This document shows positions 36,925 through 45,465 of a stretch of DNA of 64,000 nt, piece by piece (the first letter of the stretch is position 1; every line of letters begins with the position of its first letter). The position numbers and the translations under genes were made by a program. The notes beneath the pieces are model-generated. The model worked only from the letters and a program-made list of their open reading frames with translations. It ran no database searches and was not told where the DNA came from. Source of the stretch: Terrabacter sp. MAHUQ-38 (lineage in GTDB: Bacteria > Actinomycetota > Actinomycetes > Actinomycetales > Dermatophilaceae); assembly GCF_014518425.1 (NCBI RefSeq), contig NZ_JACVCU010000003.1, forward strand, positions 310,001 through 374,000. Reading direction: 5' to 3'.

Positions 36925-37803
36925 ATGACGACTGAGCAGACGACCGTTCCCGACCCAGCCGGCCCGAGTGCGCCGGCACACGGCCCGCGCGCGGAGATCG
37001 GGGTCATCGGCGGCTCCGGTCTCTACGACTTCCTGGTCGACTACGAGACCGTCGCGGTCGACACCCCGTTCGGGCCGCCGAGCGACCCGCTCGTCGTCGG
37101 TGAGGTCGAGGGACGCAGCGTCGCCTTCCTCGCGCGTCACGGCAAGGGGCACCGCTTCGCCCCGCACCGGGTCAACTACCGTGCCAACCTCTGGGCTCTG
37201 CGCGCCGTCGGAGTGCGCCAGATCCTCTCGCCCTGTGCCGTCGGCTCGCTCCGACCCGAGCACGGGCCCGGCACGATCGTCGTGCCCGACCAGGTCGTCG
37301 ACCGCACGTGGGGCCGCGCGCACACGGTCTACGAGCAGGAAGGGCCGGTCGTCCACGTCGCGTTCGCCGAGCCGTACTGCCCCCGCGGCCGTCAGGTCGC
37401 CCTCGACGCGGCCCGGCTGTCCGACCTGCAGGTCGTCGCCGACGGCACTCTCGTCGTCGTCAACGGTCCGCGGTTCTCGTCGCGAGCCGAGTCGCTCATG
37501 CACCAGCAGGCCGGGTTCGGCATCGTCGGCATGACGGCCATGCCCGAGGCCGCCCTCGCGCGCGAGCTCGCGATGTGCTTCACCACCATCGCGATGGTCA
37601 CCGACCTCGACGCGGGGGTCGAGGGCGGCGACGCCGTCACCCACGAGGAGGTGCTGCGGGTCTTCGCCACCAACGTCGGCCACCTCACCTCCATCCTCCG
37701 CGACGCCATCGGACAGCTCCCCGCGCACGAGCCCGACGAGACGGCGACGTGCCCGTGCCGACGCAGCCTCGACGGGCTCGAGCTGCCGTTCGCGCTCCCG
37801 TGA
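36925..37803 (+). CDS. mtnP: S-methyl-5'-thioadenosine phosphorylase
   Basis: 292 residues. It cleaves methylthioadenosine with phosphate to adenine and methylthioribose-1-phosphate (methionine salvage, polyamine by-product clearance). Purine nucleoside phosphorylase II fold: IGVIGGSGLYDFL near 26, FLARHGKGHRFAPHRVNYRANLWAL near 70, ILSPCAVGSLRPEHGPGTIVVPDQVVDRT, VVVNGPRFSSRAESLMHQQ near 188 and IVGMTAMPEAALARELAMCFTTIAMVTDLDAG near 208. The ending CPCRRSLDGLELPFALP is typical. It overlaps the next gene as TGATG. Confidence 0.94.
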   Translation: MTTEQTTVPDPAGPSAPAHGPRAEIGVIGGSGLYDFLVDYETVAVDTPFGPPSDPLVVGEVEGRSVAFLARHGKGHRFAPHRVNYRANLWALRAVGVRQILSPCAVGSLRPEHGPGTIVVPDQVVDRTWGRAHTVYEQEGPVVHVAFAEPYCPRGRQVALDAARLSDLQVVADGTLVVVNGPRFSSRAESLMHQQAGFGIVGMTAMPEAALARELAMCFTTIAMVTDLDAGVEGGDAVTHEEVLRVFATNVGHLTSILRDAIGQLPAHEPDETATCPCRRSLDGLELPFALP

Positions 37804-38483
37804 TGACCGCCACCCGGGCGGCAGGCGTGGCAGGGCCGGTGCCCGACAGTCCCCGTCGTCGCCGCGCCCGGCGCGCCCGGTGGCGGCGGTGGGTCGCAGC
37901 CGTCCTGGCCGGCGCTGCCGTCCTCGTCACCGTGGGAGCGCTGCGACCCGCCCCGGCTGACGGCTCCGGGGTGCCGACGGTCGTCATGCTCCGGGACGTC
38001 GCGGCCGGGCAGGTGGTCACGCGCGACGACGTCGAGCTGGTCGCCCGTCCCGCAGGTCAGCGGCCGAGCACCGCGCTCGCGGCCCTGGAGCCTGCCGTCG
38101 GACGAGTCGCCGCTGTGCGGCTGACGGTCCGCGAGGTCGTCACCTCCGAACGACTCGTCGGCAGCGGACTGCTCGCCGGCCAGCCCACCGACCACGTCGC
38201 CATCAGCGTGCCGGTCCTCGACGTCTCCTCGACGGGTGTCGGCGCCGGTAGCCGCGTCGACCTCTACGCCACCGGTTCCGGCACCCGGGCTGCCACCGAC
38301 GTCGTCGTGCTCGCCGTCCACGACGCCGAGGAGTCCACGGGGCTCGGCACCGCGACCCCACCACGGGTGACCCTTGCCCTCGACCCGCGGCAGGCCGGAG
38401 AGCTCGCACGCAGCCTCAGCGCACTGGAGGCCGGACAGACTCTCGTCGTCGCCGTCCGCCAGCCGGGTGCACCTGCGCAGTAG
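37803..38483 (+). CDS. SAF-domain (CpaB/RcpC-like) protein
   Basis: 226 residues. A cluster of arginines precedes one transmembrane helix (WVAAVLAGAAVLVTVGAL), and the periplasm-side SAF domain follows: VVMLRDVAAGQVVTRDDVELVARPAGQRPSTALAALEPAVGRVAAVRLTVREVVTSERLVG. The C-terminal RcpC-like part (VDLYATGSGTRAATDVVVLAVHDAEE) resembles pilus assembly CpaB. No other tad pilus genes are present, so a pilus role is not supported; the FmdB-SAF-MscL context is standard for actinobacteria. Translation is coupled to mtnP. Confidence 0.88.
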   Translation: MTATRAAGVAGPVPDSPRRRRARRARWRRWVAAVLAGAAVLVTVGALRPAPADGSGVPTVVMLRDVAAGQVVTRDDVELVARPAGQRPSTALAALEPAVGRVAAVRLTVREVVTSERLVGSGLLAGQPTDHVAISVPVLDVSSTGVGAGSRVDLYATGSGTRAATDVVVLAVHDAEESTGLGTATPPRVTLALDPRQAGELARSLSALEAGQTLVVAVRQPGAPAQ

Positions 38484-38674
38484 GGTTTCAGACGTCCGCG
38501 CACCGACCACAGGCGTCCAGCGTGACCCGCCTGGGCGCACCACCGACACAGTGAAGACCTGGGGGTGACGCCATGGACAGAGCGAGGCGGGTCGGGCGTG
38601 GAAGGCGCGACCACCCCCCATGCCGGGCAGGCGACCTACCGTCCGTGCGGGTTCCACAGAGATAGGACTATCGA

Positions 38675-39040
38675 ATGATCAAGGGCTTCAAGGACTTCCT
38701 GATGCGGGGCAACGTCGTCGACCTCGCGGTCGCCGTCGTGATCGGCACGGCTTTCGCCAAGGTCGTCGAGTCGTTCGTCACGGTCATCATGGACCTCGTC
38801 GGCAAGCTCGGCGGCACTCCCGACTTCTCGAGTTTCAAGCCGGGAGGGGTTGCCATCGGCGGATTCCTCACGGCCCTCGTCGGCTTCCTCGTCGTGGCCG
38901 CCGCGGTCTACTTCATGGTGGTCGTGCCGATGAACCTTCTCGCAGAGAGGCGCAAGAGCGGCGTCGAGCCGGAGCCCGAGGCTCCCTCCGAGGAGATCAT
39001 CGTCCTGCAGGAGATCCGCGACGCCCTGCGCGTTCGCTGA
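38675..39040 (+). CDS. mscL: Large-conductance mechanosensitive channel MscL
   Basis: 121 residues. Pentameric channel that opens under high membrane tension to release solutes on osmotic downshock. MIKGFKDFLMRGNVVDLAVAVVIGTAFAKVVESFVTVIMDLV is the N-terminal helix and pore-lining TM1, GGFLTALVGFLVVAAAVYFMVVVPMNLL is TM2, and EEIIVLQEIRDALRVR is the cytoplasmic helix. It lies about 190 bases after the SAF gene and probably has its own promoter in that gap. A bidirectional hairpin terminator follows. Confidence 0.97.
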   Translation: MIKGFKDFLMRGNVVDLAVAVVIGTAFAKVVESFVTVIMDLVGKLGGTPDFSSFKPGGVAIGGFLTALVGFLVVAAAVYFMVVVPMNLLAERRKSGVEPEPEAPSEEIIVLQEIRDALRVR

Positions 39041-39094
39041 CCCATCCACCGTCCTCGGCCCCTCGTCGAGGCGGCCCGGGCGAGCCGCGTACGA

Positions 39095-39135
39095 AAGTGC
39101 CCACTCGACCTTGGCTTCAGGTCGAGTGGGCACTT
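39095..39135. terminator. Terminator between mscL and the TPR gene
   Basis: Perfect 17-base arms AAGTGCCCACTCGACCT (39095-39111) and complement (39119-39135), 7-base loop. The A/T-rich ends on both sides suit termination in both directions. Confidence 0.88.
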
Positions 39136-39154
39136 CGGTGCGCTCGGGTCGCCG

Positions 39155-39589
39155 TCAGCCGGCAGAGACCCCAGCGGGGTCGGTCTCGTCAGAGGTGCCG
39201 GGCGTGCCGTAGGCGGTCGGCTTCTCGTAACCGCCGAGGATCTCGGCGAGTGCGAGCGGGCGGGCGGCATCGGCATGCCGACCGGCGCGCTGCAGGGTGC
39301 GCCCCAGGAGCAGGTGGGCGTAGGCCTCCGTCGGCGACTCCTCGATGATGCGCAGCAGCGTCGCCTCCGCACGGCCGAACTGAGCCGAGTGGAAGTAGGC
39401 ACGGGCCAGCATGAGCCGCAGGTCGGTCGTCGAGTGCAGCACGGTCTCAGCCGGCACCGCAGCCGGCCCGGACGACTCGACCTCGTCGACCAGCTCAGCC
39501 AGCGCCGTCGCGGCGCCGATATGGTCACCTCTCTCGAAGAGGCCCAGGGCCAAGGAGAGGCGCAGCGAGAACGGGGTCGTCATGGTCAT
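39155..39589 (-). CDS. Tetratricopeptide repeat protein
   Basis: 144 residues from MTMTTPFSLRLSLALGLFERGDHIGAATALAELVDEV. Three TPR-like helical pairs are visible, the clearest being LRLMLARAYFHSAQFGRAEATLLRIIEESPTEAYAHLLLGRTLQRAGRHADAARPLALAEIL. Such small TPR proteins act as adaptors; no partner can be named. Its start is about 55 bases from the stop of the large helicase-nuclease gene, which reads the same way, so they may share a transcript. The alternative start two codons later (39583) is equally possible. Confidence 0.85.
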   Translation of the reverse strand: MTMTTPFSLRLSLALGLFERGDHIGAATALAELVDEVESSGPAAVPAETVLHSTTDLRLMLARAYFHSAQFGRAEATLLRIIEESPTEAYAHLLLGRTLQRAGRHADAARPLALAEILGGYEKPTAYGTPGTSDETDPAGVSAG

Positions 39590-39645
39590 GCGCCCCACAA
39601 CGCCGCACGGGCCGCCGGCATTCCGTCGGCCCGCACGCTGCCCCC

Positions 39646-42600
39646 TCACTCGTAGTGCGGAGGACGCTGCTCCTCGAGCCAGCGGTCGCCGACCCCCGAG
39701 CCGCCGGGACGCTCACCCCACCCGAGGTCGAGCTCGTCGCTGCCGCGCCGGAGTGCGGCGCCGGGCTCGGCCGCCCCGGCGTCCGCCTCCTCTGCGTGGT
39801 CGGCCGCTGCGCCAGTCCCCTTACGGAAGACCCTGCGACGTCTGCGCTTCGGAGCCTCTGGGGCGGCGGCCGGCGCGGTCGCGGGTGCGTCGTCACCGTC
39901 ACCCGGGTCGCGTGGCGCTGGTTCCGCTGCGCCGGCCTCGTCTGTCGGCTCGACGGAGGAGGGGTCAGGGGTGCTGATCTCCGGTGGTGCGGGCGGCTGC
40001 GACGAGCGCGCGACGGTGACGAGGCGAGCGATCTCGCGTGCGGGGTCACGGAAGACGTCGGTGCTCCACACCCGCTCGTGCACCCAGCCGAGGCGGGTGA
40101 GCTGCTCGGGCCGCAGACGGTCACGGTCACGAGTGCTGCGCAGGGCGGCATACCGGTCGCCGTCGGTCTCGACAGCGAGAAGCGCACGCCCGCGGTGGTA
40201 GGGGTCCTCCACCGCGATGTCGATACGGTGGTTGGCGGTGCCATAGTCCTCGTGGACGGTCAGGCCCTCGCGGCGCAGCCGCTCGGCGAGGTCGTGGCGC
40301 AGCGGGTCGGTCGTGACGGGGGCCGCGGCGAAGGGCGTCTCGTCGTCGCCGGCGGCGCCGCGGCTCTCGGCGTAGGCGAGGAAGTCACGCAACATGACCG
40401 CCCCGCGGGCCTTGAGCCGGCTGGGGTCGAGGTCGGCGGCGCGCAGGGCAGAGACGACGGTCATCCGTGCCCGGGCGCGGGTGATCGCGACGTTCAGGCG
40501 CCGCTCCCCTCCCTCGATGTTGAGCGGCCCGAACCGGTGGAGCACCCGGCCGTGCGGCGTCTTGCCGTAACCGATCGAGAGGACGATGGCGTCTCGCTCG
40601 TCGCCCTGGACGCGCTCGAGGTTCTTGACGAAGAAGCGTTCGTCGCGGGCGTCGTCGAAGAAGTCCGCGACGTCCGGCGCCGTGCGCAGCGCCTCCGTGA
40701 CGGCGTCTTCGAGCCGGTCGGCGTGCTTGATCCCGAGCGCGATGACGCCCAGCGACTCGGTGGGCCGGGTGCGCGCGTGGTCGAGGACGAGCTCGACGAC
40801 GCGGGCGACCTCGCCGTCGGTCGTCTCGATGGTGTCGACACCCGGCTGGACGTCGGCCTGGCCGTCGACCGGCTCGAACGTGACGGCCGAGTCGATCGAG
40901 GTGCCGGGGAAGGTCGTGAGGCGCCCTTCGTACATCGCCTGGTTCGCGAAGGCGATGAGGCGTTCGTCGCGGCTGCGGTAGTGCCAGGTGAGGTTGCGCG
41001 TCGGCAGGGCGGCGGCGAGCACGTCGAGCACCGACTCGAAGCCCTCCGTCAGCGTCTCCTCGCCGACCGGCGCGTCGGACTCGTCGTCTGAGACGACCGT
41101 GAAGAAGTTCGTCGGCGGCAGCTGCCGCTCGTCCCCCGCGACGACGACCTGGCGGGCGCGCGAGATGGCCGAGATGGCCTGTGCCGGCTGCACCTGCGAC
41201 GCCTCGTCGAAGATGACGACGTCGAACCAGCGGCCCGGCGGCAGGGTCGAGGCGACGACGAGTGGGCTCATCGCCCAGCACGGCTTGATGGCGGTGAGGG
41301 TGGTCGACGCCTGCGGCATCAGGTCGCGCAGCGGCTTGTGCCGGCGGGCCTTGCCGGCCTCGGCGCGCACGAGCGCCTCGTGCGCGGGGTTGTCGGACAG
41401 GACCTCGCGGACGTTGCGCGCGACGGCCGAGCGGACGCGGTCGACCGTGGCCGACTGGTGGGCTCGGTCGGCCTCGGCGAACTCGGCCACGTCGCGCCGG
41501 AGCCCGGCACCGTCGTGCGCGCCGTAGGCCGGGTCGCGCACCGTGATCTCCTGCGCGAGCGAGGCCCACCAGACGTGCTCGACCTCGGCGATGACGTGGT
41601 CGGTCGCGACTCCGCGCCGGGCGAGGTCGTCGACGACGCCGCCGAACCCGACGGCCCGCAGCTCGTCGAGCGCGGTGGTCACCTGCGGGAGCACCGCGAT
41701 GCGGTCGGGGCGGCTGGCAAGGTCGGTGAGGCGTCCACGCAGGTCGCGCAGCGGGAGAGACGTCAGGGTCTGGCCGTCGCTGCCGACCTGGAGCCGCGCG
41801 TCGAGCCACTCGAGGTCGGCCGTGAGCGCGCCGAGGAGGGTGAGCCCCTCGTCGAGCCGTGGCGAGATCTCGGGCCGGCCGCCGCCACCGACGAGCGCGA
41901 ACCAGTGGTCACGCTGCTCGCTCGCCGACACGAGCTCCTCGTGGAGGTTCGCCGGGGGCCGGCCCGGCCGCAGCAGGCGTTTGGTCTGCTGGCGGATCTT
42001 CCACCGGGCGACCCAGCCCATGTCGATGTCGCGCGCCTCGCGCCAGTCGCGGGTGGCCGTCGCGGCGATGTGCTCCTTGAGCGGGATGTCGAAGACCTCA
42101 GGGCGGAACACCTCCAACGTCTCTCGGACGCGGGACATCGTCTCGAAGGCGGACTTCCAGTCCTCGAGCGAGTTCGCCTCGGGCACACGGGATTCGGCCA
42201 TGATCGCGTTGAGCTCGCGGGCGGCCGCGTCGATGCCACCGGTGCTGTGTCGCGTCGTGATGTCGAGCGCGCGCGCCGCGTCGTCGGGGGTGACGATGCG
42301 GGCGCCGAACCACGGGTCGTCCCCCTCGCGGGTCCACGCGCCGAGGCCCGCGGCGTCGCGCAGCCGGCGGCCGAGCTCGACGGCACGGGTGCGGCTCACG
42401 GCCGCCAGGTCGCGGCCGGTGAGCCGCACGTGGCACGTGGGCGGAGGCGTACGCGTACCGAGCTCGACGAGAGCCTGTTGTGCCTCGTGCGCGGACACGC
42501 CCCATGGCGCGCGGACGTCGTGCAGGGCACGGAGGTGGGTCTGCAGCCGCGCGCGCCGGTCGCGGAGGGTCGAGGTCGTGCGGTCGGCAGCTGCCCCGTC

Positions 42601-43740
42601 GTTCTCGACGGCGGCCTCGAGGCTCCGGGCGAACTGCTGGGCCGTCGCGCGCTTGTTGGTCGGCCCGTCGTAGGCGTCGAGGACGAGGTCGCCGAGGCCC
42701 AGCCGGTCGAGGCGGCTCAGGACGGCGTCGATGGCGGCACGCTTCTCGGCGACGAAGAGCGTCGACTTGCCCTCGGCCGCGAGGGAGGCGATGAGGTTGA
42801 CGATGGTCTGCGACTTGCCGGTGCCGGGTGGCCCCTTGATGACGAGGTGCGCGCCCGCCCGGACGGCGTCGATGGCGGCGTGCTGCGAGGAGTCGGCGTC
42901 GAGGACGAGGTGCTCGTGCTCCGGGTCGGGATCGGCCTCGCTGTCGGGCAGGCGCAGCCGCACCGCCGCGAGCGCCGACTCGTCACCCGCGAGCGCGGCG
43001 ACGACGTCGTGGTCGGCCAGGGTGTCACCCTGCAGGGCGAGGTCGGCGACCATCGGCAGCTTGGCGTAGGAGAAGGTGCCCAGCACGAGGCGTGGGGAGA
43101 TCGCGAAGTCGGGCACGCGTTCGCACTCCCGGCCGAGGGCGGCATACACCGGGTAGGGGTCGAAGCCGTTGCCGACGGTCGCGAGGTCGGCGAGCGCGTC
43201 ACCGTCGAGCTCGATGCCCTGCTCGGAGCGGAGGTACTCGCGCAGCACCGGGTTGAACTCGACCTCGGGGCCGAGGTCGATCTCGAAGTCCTCCTGCGCC
43301 GCGCCCGTGGGACGCAGCACGCACGAGCGCATCAGCAGGGGTGATGCCGGCGGGCGCGCCGCGCGGGGCACCGACCACGTGGCCATGCCGATCGCGACGA
43401 AGCCGGCCGCGATGCCCCGCTCCTCGCGCAGCTCGAGCGCCTTGGAGCGGATCGCCCGGGCCCGGCGGCGCGCCTCCTCGAAGGCCACAGGCTCGCGGAC
43501 GAGGTCGGACAACCGCGTGCGGCGCCCCGCGAGCAGCATCGACACACCGCCGGGGTGCGCGGTCGTCAGGTCGAGCGTGCCGGAGGGCAGGTCGCGGTAC
43601 CAGAGCAGCGTGTTGCGGCCGCCGAGGTCGACGAGGGTGCGCTGCCACGTCCGGACGGCGGCGCCCACGCGATCGGCACGAGGATCGCCCGAGGGCGACT
43701 CGGCCTCGCGGGCAGGGTCGGTCCTGGGGGCGTCGGTCAT
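39646..43740 (-). CDS. DUF4011 / superfamily 1 helicase / Vsr-like endonuclease protein
   Basis: 1364 residues. The N-terminus (VRTWQRTLVDLGGRNTLLWYRDLPSGTLDL) is DUF4011. Helicase motif I is HLVIKGPPGTGKSQTIVNLIASLA (Walker A near 300); motif II is FDVVIFDEASQVQPAQAISAISRARQVVVAGDERQLPPTNFF (near 840); motif VI is GERRLNVAITRARARMTVVSAL (near 1080). After a linker comes a restriction-endonuclease-like domain of the MTES_1575/Vsr type: VHEDYGTANHRIDIAVEDPYHRGRALLAVETDGDRYAALRSTRDRDRLRPEQL (near 1165-1215), with the metal-binding Asp and Glu. The tail is proline/acidic rich. Architectures of this kind act on DNA and have been noted in defence-gene neighbourhoods; here the neighbours are ordinary. 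Confidence 0.9.
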   Translation of the reverse strand: MTDAPRTDPAREAESPSGDPRADRVGAAVRTWQRTLVDLGGRNTLLWYRDLPSGTLDLTTAHPGGVSMLLAGRRTRLSDLVREPVAFEEARRRARAIRSKALELREERGIAAGFVAIGMATWSVPRAARPPASPLLMRSCVLRPTGAAQEDFEIDLGPEVEFNPVLREYLRSEQGIELDGDALADLATVGNGFDPYPVYAALGRECERVPDFAISPRLVLGTFSYAKLPMVADLALQGDTLADHDVVAALAGDESALAAVRLRLPDSEADPDPEHEHLVLDADSSQHAAIDAVRAGAHLVIKGPPGTGKSQTIVNLIASLAAEGKSTLFVAEKRAAIDAVLSRLDRLGLGDLVLDAYDGPTNKRATAQQFARSLEAAVENDGAAADRTTSTLRDRRARLQTHLRALHDVRAPWGVSAHEAQQALVELGTRTPPPTCHVRLTGRDLAAVSRTRAVELGRRLRDAAGLGAWTREGDDPWFGARIVTPDDAARALDITTRHSTGGIDAAARELNAIMAESRVPEANSLEDWKSAFETMSRVRETLEVFRPEVFDIPLKEHIAATATRDWREARDIDMGWVARWKIRQQTKRLLRPGRPPANLHEELVSASEQRDHWFALVGGGGRPEISPRLDEGLTLLGALTADLEWLDARLQVGSDGQTLTSLPLRDLRGRLTDLASRPDRIAVLPQVTTALDELRAVGFGGVVDDLARRGVATDHVIAEVEHVWWASLAQEITVRDPAYGAHDGAGLRRDVAEFAEADRAHQSATVDRVRSAVARNVREVLSDNPAHEALVRAEAGKARRHKPLRDLMPQASTTLTAIKPCWAMSPLVVASTLPPGRWFDVVIFDEASQVQPAQAISAISRARQVVVAGDERQLPPTNFFTVVSDDESDAPVGEETLTEGFESVLDVLAAALPTRNLTWHYRSRDERLIAFANQAMYEGRLTTFPGTSIDSAVTFEPVDGQADVQPGVDTIETTDGEVARVVELVLDHARTRPTESLGVIALGIKHADRLEDAVTEALRTAPDVADFFDDARDERFFVKNLERVQGDERDAIVLSIGYGKTPHGRVLHRFGPLNIEGGERRLNVAITRARARMTVVSALRAADLDPSRLKARGAVMLRDFLAYAESRGAAGDDETPFAAAPVTTDPLRHDLAERLRREGLTVHEDYGTANHRIDIAVEDPYHRGRALLAVETDGDRYAALRSTRDRDRLRPEQLTRLGWVHERVWSTDVFRDPAREIARLVTVARSSQPPAPPEISTPDPSSVEPTDEAGAAEPAPRDPGDGDDAPATAPAAAPEAPKRRRRRVFRKGTGAAADHAEEADAGAAEPGAALRRGSDELDLGWGERPGGSGVGDRWLEEQRPPHYE

Positions 43741-43851
43741 TCCAGCAGGCTAACGAACGAACGTCGGGGCGCAGGCCACCGACAGACCCACAGGACACTG
43801 ATTCCCGACCGGCGTCGGGGGTCTCCGTCGGCGACCTGACGCTCCGCCGCG

Positions 43852-44262
43852 TCAGCCGACCTGCTGGATGCGCACCATGTTGCCGGCGGGGTCGCGGAAG
43901 GCACAGTCGCGCACGCCGTACGGCTGGTCGATCGGCTCCTGGACGACCTCGGCGCCGCTCGCGGCCACGGCCTCGAAGGTGTCGTCGACGTTCGTCGTGG
44001 CCAGGTTGATGCTGGCGAAGCTGCCCTTGGCCATCATCTCGGCGACGGCCCGGCGCTCGTCGTCGGTGAGCCCCGGGGTGGCGGCCGGCGGGTGCAGGAC
44101 GATCGAGGTGGCCGGCTGGCCGACGGGTCCCACGGTGATCCACCGCATCCCGTTGTAGCCCACGTCGCCGCGGACCTCGAAGCCGAGGGTGTCGCGCCAG
44201 AAGGAGAGCGCGGCGTCCGGGTCGTCCTGCGGCAGATAGCTCTGGTGAATGGTGATGTCCAT
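43852..44262 (-). CDS. VOC-family (glyoxalase/bleomycin-resistance fold) protein
   Basis: 136 residues: ITIHQSYLPQDDPDAALSFWRDTLGFEVRGDVGYNGMRWITVGP at the N-terminal module and INLATTNVDDTFEAVAASGAEVVQEPIDQPYGVRDCAFRDPAGNMVRIQQVG at the second. The metal ligands (His4-region, and Glu/Asp positions in each half) fit the VOC fold, but the substrate is unknown. The ATG at 44262 is five bases after the stop of the AraC-type gene in the same direction; this AraC-VOC pair recurs in actinobacteria, so the regulator likely senses the enzyme's substrate. Confidence 0.92.
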   Translation of the reverse strand: MDITIHQSYLPQDDPDAALSFWRDTLGFEVRGDVGYNGMRWITVGPVGQPATSIVLHPPAATPGLTDDERRAVAEMMAKGSFASINLATTNVDDTFEAVAASGAEVVQEPIDQPYGVRDCAFRDPAGNMVRIQQVG

Positions 44263-44267
44263 GGACG

Positions 44268-44717
44268 TCACGCTAGGTGGGACTCGGTGGCCGGCGCTTC
44301 TCGATTCCTGACCGGTCTCGTCACCTGTTTCGCGACGCACGCCGGCATGCCGTCCGTGGCCTCCGTGGCCTCGCGCCGGTAGACGCTGGGCGGCACCCCG
44401 ACGAGCTCGGTGAAACGGGTGCTGAACGTGCCGAGCGACGAGCAACCGACCGCGAAGCAGACCTCGGTGACGCTGAGGTCGCCGCGGCGCAGCAGCGCCA
44501 TGGCGCGCTCGATGCGCCGGGTCATGAGGTACGCGTAGGGCGGCTCACCGTATGCGGCGCGGAACTCGCGGCTCAGGTGGCCCGCCGACATGTGGACGTC
44601 GCGGGCGAGCGCCTCGACGTCGAGCGGCTGGGCGTACTCGCGGTCGATCCGGTCGCGGACCCGGCGCAGCCGCGCCAGGTCGCGAAGGCGCTGCTCGTCG
44701 GCGGGTCGACTCGTCAC
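44268..44717 (-). CDS. AraC-family transcriptional regulator
   Basis: 149 residues, a stand-alone AraC DNA-binding domain without a sensor. RDRIDREYAQPLDVEALARDVHMSAGHLSREFRAAYGEPPYAYLMTRRIERAMALLRRGDLSVTEVCFAVGCSSLGTFSTRFTELVGVPPSVYRRE contains both helix-turn-helix motifs and the family signature. The GTG start at 44717 (VTSRPADEQRL) is the first codon before the domain. Co-transcribed with the VOC gene downstream. Confidence 0.92.
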   Translation of the reverse strand: MTSRPADEQRLRDLARLRRVRDRIDREYAQPLDVEALARDVHMSAGHLSREFRAAYGEPPYAYLMTRRIERAMALLRRGDLSVTEVCFAVGCSSLGTFSTRFTELVGVPPSVYRREATEATDGMPACVAKQVTRPVRNREAPATESHLA

Positions 44718-44897
44718 CCTTGGATGCTGCCACGCCGCGCTCGCCGTTGCCCAGCGGCGGCCCGCGCGCACAGCGGGACGCCCGACCCCAAAATGAGATG
44801 TGTCGAAGGACCCGGGCGCACCACCGAGGTGGTTAGGTACGTTTCGCGCCCACAGGGCGTAGCAACGCACAGTCGCACTGCCATGGAGGCACTCAAA

Positions 44898-45290
44898 ATG
44901 TCGTTCGTCGACGCCATCAAGACCGTCCTGTCGAAGTACGTGACCTTCTCAGGGCGCGCCCGCCGCTCGGAGTACTGGTTCTGGCTCCTGGCCGTCGTCA
45001 TCGCGAACTTCGTCGCCAGCTTCATCGACCGTGGCCTGGGCACCGAACCGGGCAGGGTCGGCATCATCTCGGGGCTCCTGGTCCTGGCGACGTTCCTGCC
45101 GAACCTCGCGGTCACGGTCCGCCGCCTGCACGACACCAGCCGCAGCGGCTGGTGGGTCCTCATCGGCCTGGTCCCGCTCGTCGGCGCGATCGTCCTGATC
45201 GTCTTCGCCGCCCAGGACAGCCACGGCGACAACCAGTACGGCCCCTCGCCCAAGGCCGTCGGGCAGGGCGGCGCTCCGGTCCTCCAGTGA
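44898..45290 (+). CDS. DUF805 membrane protein
   Basis: 130 residues. SFVDAIKTVLSKYVTFSGRARRSEYWFWLLAVVIANFVASFIDRGLG is the N-terminal DUF805 signature (Y-x-x-F-x-GRARRxEYW), followed by VGIISGLLVLATFLPNLAVTVRRLHDTSRSGWWVLIGLVPLVGAIVLIVFAAQDSHGDNQYGPSP, with the RRLHDTxRSGWW motif and conserved G-x-NxYGPxP ending. Function is unknown. The ATG at 44898 is chosen over one at 44883 because GGAGG (44885-44889) lies eight bases before it. A perfect ACCACC/GGTGGT palindrome (44820-44833) is upstream. Confidence 0.93.
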   Translation: MSFVDAIKTVLSKYVTFSGRARRSEYWFWLLAVVIANFVASFIDRGLGTEPGRVGIISGLLVLATFLPNLAVTVRRLHDTSRSGWWVLIGLVPLVGAIVLIVFAAQDSHGDNQYGPSPKAVGQGGAPVLQ

Positions 45291-45330
45291 CCCGTCACGT
45301 CGCGTCGCACTGACGCGTCGCTGCTTTCAG

Positions 45331-45363
45331 GACCCCGGCCCGCTCCTCGAGCGGGCCGGGGTC
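45331..45363 (+). terminator. Terminator after the DUF805 gene
   Basis: Perfect 15-base arms GACCCCGGCCCGCTC and complement around CTC, about 40 bases after the stop. Confidence 0.85.
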
Positions 45364-45465
45364 TCGTGGTTCCGGCCGTATGCCGTGTGGGCCTTGCCGC
45401 GCTTCCACTGACCGATTTGTCCGATTCCGGAACGCTTGTGAGATCTGCTGGGTACCGTCGCCGCC

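Noticed and set aside
37803-38483. Part of a Flp/tad pilus operon
   Set aside because: Only the SAF/CpaB-like gene is present; the context is the FmdB-SAF-MscL cluster.
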